Shown here piece by piece: positions 16,689 through 23,842 of a stretch of 27,858 nucleotides of DNA. The DNA lies in contig JABXHG010000007.1 of the NCBI GenBank assembly GCA_013393545.1, forward strand, positions 1 through 27,858. The letters run 5' to 3'. The notes below the pieces were generated by a model. It saw nothing but the letters and a program-made list of their open reading frames with translations, had not been told where the DNA came from and searched no databases. Position 1 is the stretch's first letter. Every line of letters begins with the position of its first letter. The position numbers were made by a program, and so were the translations under genes. Source of the stretch: Alteromonadaceae bacterium (GTDB lineage: Bacteria > Pseudomonadota > Gammaproteobacteria > Pseudomonadales > Oleiphilaceae).

Positions 16689-16973
16689 GGGGTATGGTGC
16701 CAATACATGCTCTGGATATCGTGGCGCCAAGTGGGGCATGACAGCTACCTATTTGGATTGCCTGATGTCGTGTGGATGTTGTCGGTGCGTTCTATGTGCT
16801 GCCCCCCCCCGATAGTTAGGGGGGGAGTAGAACTGGGACAACGGCGCGGATACAGAAGAGGTGCATAGTCTTTGTTGGTTGTTGTGAAATGAAACAGTGC
16901 GCCGCATGCAGGTGCCCGTTTTCGATACGGACTTAGTGACATAAACTAGGTGCAGTTTAACAGGAGAGTGTAA
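16689..16973. other. 285-bp intergenic region between the two mshA-type genes
   Basis: No conventional gene fits here. The region contains a run of nine C (16802-16810) and a run of seven G (16819-16825) that can fold into a hairpin with an 8-nt loop. A possible micro-ORF of 25 codons with six Cys lies at 16738-16815. An AGGAGAG ribosome site for the second pilin is at about 16962-16968. The hairpin has no T run after it, so it is not a classic terminator. No convincing sigma-70 or sigma-54 promoter stands out. Confidence 0.6.
16801..16826. repeat. C9/G7 homopolymer hairpin
   Basis: C9 at 16802-16810, loop GATAGTTA at 16811-16818 and G7 at 16819-16825 form a seven-pair all-GC stem. It could attenuate transcription between the two pilin genes, and such tracts are prone to slippage. 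It is also a place where assemblies go wrong. Confidence 0.7.
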
Positions 16974-17480
16974 ATGAGAAGCATAATTCCAGCCAAAGAG
17001 CAGGCAGGTTTCACCTTGATCGAATTGGTCATGGTGATCGTAATCCTCGGCATCCTTGCGGCGTTTGCTTTGCCGCGCTTTGCGGATCTGGGTGGCGATG
17101 CCAGAGGCGCAACGATCGAAGGCGCTGCGGGGTCAATTAAGTCAGCAGCTGCCATAGTTCACTCGAAGGCTTTGGCCGAAAACAAAAATGATGCGAGTGG
17201 CCAGAGCGTGGAGCTCGAAGGCGAGACTATCGATTTGGTTTACGGTTATCCAGCTGCTACTGAGCTAACAGAAGACGCTGGAACAGGAGGTATTTTGGAG
17301 GCCGCTCAAATTAGTGTTGATGTCGGCACCACGGAGGGAGATTTCACCCAAAGCAGCGGCACAAATACCGTTACAATTCAGGCTAAAGGCGCTGCAACGG
17401 CTGCGGATTGTCAAATTGAATATACGGCTGCGACAGACACGGCCAAGCCGCAAATTGATGTAAAAACCGACGGTTGCTAA
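16974..17480 (+). CDS. MSHA major-type prepilin, copy 2
   Basis: This is a 168-residue type IV prepilin with leader MRSIIPAKEQAG cleaved after Gly12. The first 30 mature residues are almost the same as in the preceding mshA (FTLIELVMVIVILGILAAFALPRFADLGGDA), and similarity continues in IEGAAGSIKSAAAIVHSKAL and VELEGETIDLVYGYP. The rest of the globular domain has diverged. The D-region runs from DCQIEY to the terminal DGC and lacks the SGGF end. AGGAGAG lies 7 nt before the ATG. It could be an alternative major pilin or a minor pilin arisen by duplication. No symbol is given because which copy deserves mshA is not decidable here. Confidence 0.85.
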   Translation: MRSIIPAKEQAGFTLIELVMVIVILGILAAFALPRFADLGGDARGATIEGAAGSIKSAAAIVHSKALAENKNDASGQSVELEGETIDLVYGYPAATELTEDAGTGGILEAAQISVDVGTTEGDFTQSSGTNTVTIQAKGAATAADCQIEYTAATDTAKPQIDVKTDGC

Positions 17481-17510
17481 GCTGCTGGCGGTTCATTTAG
17501 GGCGGCTATT

Positions 17511-17978
17511 ATGGGGATCAATAGTAGAGTGACAGGCTTTACTCTTGTAGAGCTCGTAATGGTCATCATCCTGATCGGCGTGCTCTCCGCACTCGGCATC
17601 GGGCTGTTCACCAGAAGCTCCGCCTTCTCCCCCCTGCTGGCCACCCAGCAACTCCAATCCGCCACGCTGCTTGCCCAACAGGCAGCGCTGGCGGGTAACC
17701 AGGCAAATGAACTTAAGGTGACTAAGGGCTCAAAAGACTTCATTTTTACCGTAGGCCCCGACACACCCTACGAGCGAAAGTTTCAAATTGGGCATAACGG
17801 CACAGATCTCTCTGTGAACGGGACAGATATATCTGTGAATGGAGCCTCCTTTCCGATTAGTTTTAATAACCTTGGGCGTCCAAACACGTCCGGAAATGTT
17901 GAATTTACCTTTTCAGGCGATAGTACGTTCACTGTATGTCTAAGTTCTTTAGGCGCAGTTTACGGAGGTGGCTGTTGA
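17511..17978 (+). CDS. mshC: MSHA minor prepilin MshC
   Basis: This is a 155-residue type IV prepilin with leader MGINSRVTG and mature start FTLVELVMVIILIGVLSALGIGLFTR. The helix is followed by a GspH/MshC-like beta domain (QLQSATLLAQQAALAGNQANEL, FSGDSTFTVCLSSLG) and a terminal Cys. It lies between the MshA-type genes and mshD, the standard order. A near-exact short repeat, GTDLSVNGTDISVNG, sits mid-domain. The stop TGA (17976-17978) overlaps the proposed TTG start of mshD, implying coupling. Confidence 0.88.
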   Translation: MGINSRVTGFTLVELVMVIILIGVLSALGIGLFTRSSAFSPLLATQQLQSATLLAQQAALAGNQANELKVTKGSKDFIFTVGPDTPYERKFQIGHNGTDLSVNGTDISVNGASFPISFNNLGRPNTSGNVEFTFSGDSTFTVCLSSLGAVYGGGC

Positions 17979-18487
17979 TACGGTCTCGCGCAAGTAAGCA
18001 GCGCGGTGCCACCCTCGTCGAACTCGTCATGACCATCGTCATCATCAGCGTCGCCATCGCCGGCGTTCTCGGTGCGTTTTCCTTAATTGCCGGCCGAAGT
18101 GCTGATCCGCTGAATCAAAGTCGTGCAGTAGCGTTAGCCCAACGTTACATGGACGAAATATTAGCGAAGCCGTTCGATGAAGGCGCGCCACCTGGGCAGG
18201 GCTACAGTGGTGGTTGCAGGCGTACCTTTGACAAAGATCCCCCCCGTGATCGTGACAAATACAGAGACGTGGATGACTACAACTACATAGATGATGAGAT
18301 TCCACAGCAATATTGGGATCCTGATCCCGATCCCAATGAGGTGGGTTACGAGCAGTTCAGGGTTTCTATATCAGTATCCTGTGACGATAGCTTGGGTGTA
18401 ACTCCTGAGCCGAAACTCATAGTGATAACCATCACCGATCCCTCAGGCAACGACTACCTCTTTAGCGCCTACCGGGGGAACTTCTGA
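17975..18487 (+). CDS. mshD: MSHA minor prepilin MshD, TTG start
   Basis: This is a 170-residue type IV prepilin from TTG 17975. The leader is MIRSRASKQRG and the mature start ATLVELVMTIVIISVAIAGVLGAF; Ala replaces Phe at mature position 1 but Glu5 is kept, as in other MshD proteins. The domain includes SRAVALAQRYMDEILAKPFDEG, a GspI/MshD-like feature, and an Asp/Pro-rich stretch (YWDPDPDPNEVGYEQF). TTG is preferred because GGAGGTG lies just before it and it overlaps the mshC stop as TTGA. The in-frame ATG at 17936 has no ribosome site and would make an unusually long basic leader. Confidence 0.82.
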   Translation: MIRSRASKQRGATLVELVMTIVIISVAIAGVLGAFSLIAGRSADPLNQSRAVALAQRYMDEILAKPFDEGAPPGQGYSGGCRRTFDKDPPRDRDKYRDVDDYNYIDDEIPQQYWDPDPDPNEVGYEQFRVSISVSCDDSLGVTPEPKLIVITITDPSGNDYLFSAYRGNF

Positions 18488-19311
18488 TGCCACGGCAACA
18501 GGGTTTCACGTTGGTCGAGCTGGTGATGGTTATTGTGCTTCTAGGCATAGTTGCCACTATTTCCACCCAATTCGTAAGCTTGTCCGTTCGCGGCGCAATT
18601 GATTTGGGCGACCGACAGCAGCGTGCGCTTCAGGGTGTCGTTATCAGTGAGCAAATTACCCGAGAACTTCGGGAAGCCTTTCCGTTGTCAGTGCGGGAAA
18701 ACGGTGAGTGTTTGGAGTGGTTGCCCATTCTGGGCGCAACCACCTACGAGGATTTGCCCACTGGCTCAAACGGCACTACGGTGGAGATCGCGCCTTTCGG
18801 TGAAAAGGATCTAGCTGGTGCTCGTTTGATTGTCTATGGCTACGGATCTACACGGTCAGATCTTTATGAGCCAGGAGCAGATGGTGATCTCCCCAACCCA
18901 GGGCCGGTTTCTCCCGCGATTGAAGAAATAGATGAGGCCGATCCTACGATAATTACGTTTGCTGGAGGCCAAACGCACCGCTTCCGCGAACGTTCTCCTC
19001 AAAAGAGAATCTATGCCGTGGGTGATCGTGTGAGCATTTGCAAAAGCATCAATGGTGAAAGGCTATACCGCTACAGCAACTATGACCACGAAACGGATCA
19101 ACCGACGAGTTCGGAGTTAGAGGGCGACTTAGACCGGACACGAGAAGTTATGAGCGCAAATCTCGATGACAGCAGGCTAGTGAAATGGCAAGTAATGCCT
19201 CCATCACTCAAGCGTGCCGCCGTTGTAAGCTTCGCCTTTGTCCTGAAAGCCCCCAATGGTGACGAAACCACCCACATCAATCAGGAGGTACATATCCGCA
19301 ATGTCCCCTGA
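18487..19311 (+). CDS. mshO: MSHA minor prepilin MshO
   Basis: This is a 274-residue type IV prepilin with a very short leader (MPRQQG) and mature start FTLVELVMVIVLLGIVATIS. After the helix come ALQGVVISEQITRELREAFPLSVRENGECLEWLPI and a large beta domain, GspJ/MshO-like, ending in NQEVHIRNVP. The Cys residues in GECLEW and SICKSI may pair. The ATG shares a base with the mshD stop (TGATG at 18485-18489). The gene is longer than the other pilins, as usual for MshO. Confidence 0.88.
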   Translation: MPRQQGFTLVELVMVIVLLGIVATISTQFVSLSVRGAIDLGDRQQRALQGVVISEQITRELREAFPLSVRENGECLEWLPILGATTYEDLPTGSNGTTVEIAPFGEKDLAGARLIVYGYGSTRSDLYEPGADGDLPNPGPVSPAIEEIDEADPTIITFAGGQTHRFRERSPQKRIYAVGDRVSICKSINGERLYRYSNYDHETDQPTSSELEGDLDRTREVMSANLDDSRLVKWQVMPPSLKRAAVVSFAFVLKAPNGDETTHINQEVHIRNVP

Positions 19312-19756
19312 TCAGCACCTAGCAAAACAGGCCGGCGCGGGCCTGCCTATCGCGTTATTTATTGTCACCGTGCTGTCGCTGATCGTGCTGGGTATGAGCC
19401 AGCTCCAGGAAAGCTCCGGCAATGCCATCAGTTTGCAGATCCAGTCCCAGCGGGCGTTTTTTGCGGCAGAAAGCGGGGCGCAGATAGCTCTAGCCCGGAT
19501 TCTTCCGGGTACCAATACTGCCAGTGAGGTTTCAGAAGCTGCGAGCGACGAAGGTGTAGATGGCTGGACGGTGAGTTTCGATAAATCTGGGCTAAAAGAG
19601 TGCCAGGCGACGATAGAAATTCAGACTGAAGAAATTACTGACGAAAATACAGGGATAACATCAGTAGTGCTTGTGAGAATTGGGAGTACAGGGGCATGTG
19701 GCAACTTGAATACTCCAGACTATACCGAGCGGGAAATCGAGGTTGTGGTTAAATGA
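19301..19756 (+). CDS. mshP: MSHA pilin-like protein MshP
   Basis: This is a 151-residue PilX/GspK-like minor pilin. The N-terminus MSPDQHLAKQAGAGLPIALFIVTVLSLIVLGMSQ has a hydrophobic helix but no Glu5 and no classical G-F site. QSQRAFFAAESGAQIALARIL is the signature shared by PilX and MshP. Two Cys occur (KECQATI and GACGNL). ATG 19301 lies inside the end of mshO (overlap 11 bp) with AGGAGG 12 nt before it, a rather long spacing. The stop overlaps the mshQ ATG (ATGA, 19753-19756). Confidence 0.85.
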   Translation: MSPDQHLAKQAGAGLPIALFIVTVLSLIVLGMSQLQESSGNAISLQIQSQRAFFAAESGAQIALARILPGTNTASEVSEAASDEGVDGWTVSFDKSGLKECQATIEIQTEEITDENTGITSVVLVRIGSTGACGNLNTPDYTEREIEVVVK

Positions 19757-22700
19757 TACGCCAATGTTTTTGCCTTTACAGGAAAGTCCACGGCCTCTGT
19801 CTTCGATTTGCCGCCCACCTGCTGATGACGTTATTCCTGACTGTGTGCTTCGCTCCGGCCATGGCCCAGGAGCCCTCGTTGTTCGAGACTCCGGGTGAAG
19901 AAATTTATGTTGTACCGGGCGATGTAACAGAAGTTACCGTTGAGGTTTGGGGTGCGGGTGGCGCAGGGGGCGCCGTTACTGATCGTGGAGCATCTGGAGG
20001 CGGTGGTGGTGGTGCCTATGCGAGGACACGGTTGAGCGTGTCGCCGGGCGACCAGTTGATAGTCCAGGTTGGCGCAGGTGGAACATCTCAATCCAGTGCC
20101 GGCGATAGCTGGGTTGCTCAGTCATCGCAGGTTGTTGCCCGCGCAGAAGGAGGAACCAGCGTCGCAGCGAATGACTCCGGTGGCGCCAGGGGAGGGCGGG
20201 CAGCCCAGAGTATAGGTAATGAAGCCCGATACTCGGGTGGGCGTGGAGCTGATGGATTAGTTCGCGGTTGGTTTGGCCGGTTACAGGGTGGTGGCGGCGG
20301 TTCGTCGGCGGGTACTGGCGCGAGCGGAGAGAATGGTGATGAGGACACCGGTGGCGCAGCACCTGATGGTGGAGGCGACGGCGGTGATGGTAGCGATACT
20401 GCAGGCTTGGGCTCAAGTGGCGGGAGTCCAGGTGGACGACCCGGAGGCGGAGGTGGTGGTGCGACCACGCGAGCGCTTTTGGGGGGGGATTTCCCGGGCG
20501 GCACTGGGGCAGACGGCCAAGTGCGCATTAGCAGGGCATCGTCCGGGGGCGATGTCGGTGTAGGCTGTAAAGCGAGTTTCCCGGACGGCATTTCAAGTTA
20601 CAATGGTGGCCAGATTCACTTCGGTCAAAATGCTCAGTTGATCGGAAGCCCGGATAGTCGTTTGGAGGCTGGAATCATCTCGAAAAATGATGGTTCAAGT
20701 CTGGGCACTTGTGGTAACAACGATTGCACCGCAACCAACTCCCCAGTCGCTGCCCTGAACCTTCCAGAATTTCCCGCAATTAATGCCCCCTCGGATACCA
20801 GTGTATACCTTGGCTACCGGGAGGCACGAACGATTGGTGATAGTGGCAATAATCGGTTCAGTTCCATTGAAACTGGCTTTCAAGCGGAGTTGTCCTTTTC
20901 CGCAAACTACGACACCTATTATATTGGCACTTTGAACCTTGGCTCTAGCTCCACGGTCTTTCTTCAGCCCGGTGATTATTACATTGAGAATATTGTTTCA
21001 ATTGGTTTCCAGGCCGACATTCAAGTGTTGGGTTCCGGCACAGCCAGACTGTTTGTGAGCGGCGACGTTCAACTTGGCTCCTCCTCCTTTTTTAATTCAC
21101 CGGGCACTGACCAGTCGGGCAATGTATCCAAGCTGCTTCTGGCGTCTTACGGCGACATTTCACTAAAGAACAATGCAACCCTGAGTGGCGCGTTATTCGC
21201 CATGGGTGATATTAACCTCGGCTCAGCTTCATATGTCTATGGTGGCGCAACGGCGGCCGATATAACCCTTGGCACAAACTCTAAGCTCTATTTTGAGAGT
21301 CAGGGCATGGCTGATTTGGATTTCGGTGGAGTATGTGATGGAGAACAAGGCGAACAAGTCGATCACTTTCTGATCTTGCATGGTGGAACTGGTGTTACCT
21401 GCCAGCCAACCCCGATAACGTTCCAGGCGATGGATGCAGGCGGGTCTATCGTAACTGATTATGATGGGCAGGTATCGTTATCCACTTCGACTGGAGCGGG
21501 CTTCTGGCAAGCTGGTAATGGCGTAGAGGGGGATCTTACAGCGGTCTCTGATAATACTGGAGAAGCGTTTTACCAATTCTCGCCAGCGGACGGTGGGCAG
21601 GTCACTTTGGGGTTTCAGCATGCTATTCCAGATAGGTCAGTTACGTCATTTACGGTTAATCTTGATATAACTGATAGCAATGTTCGTGAGTCGGCCAGTT
21701 CAGATCCAGATTTGGAAATTACAACAGCTGGCTTTGTATTTCATCAAGGTGTTGATTTTCAGAACTCCATACCTTCACAGATTAGTGGTAAGCCTTCTGA
21801 GGGGTTAAATCTGACAGCAATCAGAGCAAATGACGAAGGCGCCTGTGAAGCATTTCTGGTTGACACTCAAACGGTCAATGTCGGGGTGGTCTGTGATGCC
21901 CCTGGCAACTGTTCTGATAGTGGTATGATGCAGGTTAATGAACAGACTGTAGGGAATAATGATAAAGGGGAAGACATCAAACCGACAGAAGCTAATGTTG
22001 AAGAGTTAGAGTTTGACTTTGGTGATGACACCACGAGTAGCGCACCGCTAACGCTTGAATACAATGATGCTGGGCGTGTGAAGTTGTTCGCTTCAATGCC
22101 GTTAATGGATGATGAGGGGAATCCCACCGGAGAGACGATTTTCGGTAGCAGCAATCCATTCGTGGTCGTTCCTGCAGGCCTTTGCATACAGCCAAAAGAT
22201 CCGGAAGGTATTTGCACGTTAGACGATGTTGAGCGTTACTCAGACTGTGATGTGTTCGCAACGGCTGGAGAAGAGTTTGAGTTGCAAATAACCGCAGTTG
22301 GTTGGGAGAGTGATGGTGATCTGGATTATTGTGAAGGCAACGTCGCTACGCCTAATTTTGAATTAGAGGGCATTGAACTAAGTTCAAAAGTCGTCGGCCT
22401 TGATCATAAGGATGCCGTCGACGGAGATGTCTTCAGAATTTTGGATGATGGAGAAGAAAAGAGAGACTACGAGCATACGATTTCAACGAATGGCATGGTG
22501 CAGCTTGATGATATTAGGCAATCGGAGATTGGAGTATTCAAATTTAAAGCTGATCCATCAGATATAAAATATTTTGGTTTAGATGGGCCTAGCGGTAAGA
22601 GTAAACCTATTGGTCGGTTTAAACCAAAATATTTCGATATCTCCATTGATGACGGCGTTTTTAGTAGTAAGCCTCTTGCACCTCAAGCTAGAACTATGTG

Positions 22701-23634
22701 TACAGAAGAAGGGGATAGGAATTGGGTCTATACTGGGGAGCCGTTTGGCTGGAAGTCTGCGGCACAAATTATTATTACCCCCCAAAACTCCAGGGGTGAA
22801 CCAGTAAAAAATTACAGTGGAACTTCGTTTCAGCTTTTGGACCCTATCGACATAAGGAGTGCATTAGGAGATTTCCCTGTCAAAGAAAAAAAAGAAAAAG
22901 ATGCGGAAGGTGATCCGTTGGAGCTTGACGGGAGCTTAGTGGAGGTCGATGAATTTGAGAAAGGTAGCGATGGTGAATTGATTTACGTTTTTGATGCTGG
23001 AGACAAATTTAAGTACCTTAAATCAGTCGATGCCCGAGTTGATGCGTACACTCCAAACCCTGTATTTACCCTTAAACAATTTGAGGATGCAGACGGGGTA
23101 ACGGCTAAGAAGCCGTCCGACTTTTTTGATAAAACTTTTGAGCCTTCGGCAGATAATGGCTTTGAAATTCGCTATGGTCGAATAAGACTGGAAAATGCGT
23201 ATGGCCCTGAAAATACTGCATTGCCGATCCCTTTGACTGCAGAGGTATATGGAGAAAATGGTTTTGAACGCCATGAAGATGACAATTGTTGGTTTTACGA
23301 TCTGTCCGAGAATACCGAGTTAAATTTTGGCGATTCGGACCTGGACGACTCCCATACGCAGGTGTTTGAGGTGTCGGATGTTGGTCTTACGCTTGAGAAT
23401 GGTGTGGCTCAGACCTCTCCCGACGACTATCGCCTTAGGCTAACTGCTCCTGGTGTGCCGGAAAATCCAGATGAAAAAGGTGTGTACGTGAAGCTGAATG
23501 TGGGCAATGATTGGCTGAAAGACTTTTGGGATCCCGATGAGCCAAGCACCCTTAAAGACCCTTCTGCGTGGGCCACCTTCGGCGTCTACCGAGGCAACGA
23601 CCGCATCATCTATTGGCGCGAAGTTCAAAACTAG
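19753..23634 (+). CDS. mshQ: MSHA surface protein MshQ with glycine-rich domain
   Basis: This is a 1293-residue predicted exported protein. The signal peptide has an n-region of about 20 residues, hydrophobic core LLMTLFLTVCFAPAMA and cleavage near AMA-QEP (residue 38). Residues about 57-263 form a glycine-rich domain opening VTEVTVEVWGAGGAGG, with GGGGGGAYA, VQVGAGGTS, YSGGRGADG and a closing GADGQVRISR. Residues about 270-530 contain repeated beta strands (YYIGTLNLGSSSTVFLQPGD, FVSGDVQLGSS, LYFESQGMADLDF). From about 536 (VDHFLILHGGTGVTCQPTPI) to the end runs a DUF6701-like MshQ region closing with ATFGVYRGNDRIIYWREV. GC is much lower in the second half (two 60-base lines at 22561 and 23161 are 37% and 40%). 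It ends the msh string and is likely a pilus-associated adhesin or tip protein; that role is inferred. Confidence 0.88.
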   Translation: MIRQCFCLYRKVHGLCLRFAAHLLMTLFLTVCFAPAMAQEPSLFETPGEEIYVVPGDVTEVTVEVWGAGGAGGAVTDRGASGGGGGGAYARTRLSVSPGDQLIVQVGAGGTSQSSAGDSWVAQSSQVVARAEGGTSVAANDSGGARGGRAAQSIGNEARYSGGRGADGLVRGWFGRLQGGGGGSSAGTGASGENGDEDTGGAAPDGGGDGGDGSDTAGLGSSGGSPGGRPGGGGGGATTRALLGGDFPGGTGADGQVRISRASSGGDVGVGCKASFPDGISSYNGGQIHFGQNAQLIGSPDSRLEAGIISKNDGSSLGTCGNNDCTATNSPVAALNLPEFPAINAPSDTSVYLGYREARTIGDSGNNRFSSIETGFQAELSFSANYDTYYIGTLNLGSSSTVFLQPGDYYIENIVSIGFQADIQVLGSGTARLFVSGDVQLGSSSFFNSPGTDQSGNVSKLLLASYGDISLKNNATLSGALFAMGDINLGSASYVYGGATAADITLGTNSKLYFESQGMADLDFGGVCDGEQGEQVDHFLILHGGTGVTCQPTPITFQAMDAGGSIVTDYDGQVSLSTSTGAGFWQAGNGVEGDLTAVSDNTGEAFYQFSPADGGQVTLGFQHAIPDRSVTSFTVNLDITDSNVRESASSDPDLEITTAGFVFHQGVDFQNSIPSQISGKPSEGLNLTAIRANDEGACEAFLVDTQTVNVGVVCDAPGNCSDSGMMQVNEQTVGNNDKGEDIKPTEANVEELEFDFGDDTTSSAPLTLEYNDAGRVKLFASMPLMDDEGNPTGETIFGSSNPFVVVPAGLCIQPKDPEGICTLDDVERYSDCDVFATAGEEFELQITAVGWESDGDLDYCEGNVATPNFELEGIELSSKVVGLDHKDAVDGDVFRILDDGEEKRDYEHTISTNGMVQLDDIRQSEIGVFKFKADPSDIKYFGLDGPSGKSKPIGRFKPKYFDISIDDGVFSSKPLAPQARTMCTEEGDRNWVYTGEPFGWKSAAQIIITPQNSRGEPVKNYSGTSFQLLDPIDIRSALGDFPVKEKKEKDAEGDPLELDGSLVEVDEFEKGSDGELIYVFDAGDKFKYLKSVDARVDAYTPNPVFTLKQFEDADGVTAKKPSDFFDKTFEPSADNGFEIRYGRIRLENAYGPENTALPIPLTAEVYGENGFERHEDDNCWFYDLSENTELNFGDSDLDDSHTQVFEVSDVGLTLENGVAQTSPDDYRLRLTAPGVPENPDEKGVYVKLNVGNDWLKDFWDPDEPSTLKDPSAWATFGVYRGNDRIIYWREVQN

Positions 23635-23641
23635 TGATTAT

Positions 23642-23824
23642 ATGCAGGATTTGACTAGCAAAGATCAGGGCCGTCAACGCAAGGTTGCCGAGATGCAGGC
23701 TTTGGTCGACGCAGGAATTAAGAGCGGCACGGGAAGTCGCTCGATGGAAGAGCTCCGTGTGCACGCCAGGAATTTAGCCAAGGGTGGTCGCAAGTATGGA
23801 GTATCCGCTCAGCAAAGAAGCTGA
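23642..23824 (+). pseudogene. ParD-like antitoxin fragment (C-terminal half)
   Basis: This is an open frame of 60 codons starting 7 bp after the mshQ stop. The stretch RQRKVAEMQALVDAGIKSG and SRSMEELRVHARNLA resembles the toxin-wrapping C-terminal half of ParD/CopG-type antitoxins (pattern about LRALIDEGLASGPG, then ME-LKARAR). The N-terminal ribbon-helix-helix DNA-binding half is missing, there is no ribosome site before ATG 23642, and no ParE toxin gene follows: ntrC converges within 20 bp. I read it as the remnant of a lost type II toxin-antitoxin pair. It could instead be a small expressed protein of unknown function. Confidence 0.5.
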
Positions 23825-23842
23825 AGAGGGGAGCGTAAGCTC

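Noticed and set aside
15632..17100. Near-identical 90-base stretches at the start of three pilin genes as a mobile or recombination repeat
   Set aside because: They encode the conserved pilin N-terminal helix; third-base differences show ordinary paralogue divergence under protein constraint.
23825..23842. Small palindrome GAGC-GTAA-GCTC between the ParD-like fragment and ntrC as a terminator
   Set aside because: Only about four to five pairs and no T run on either side; too weak to claim.
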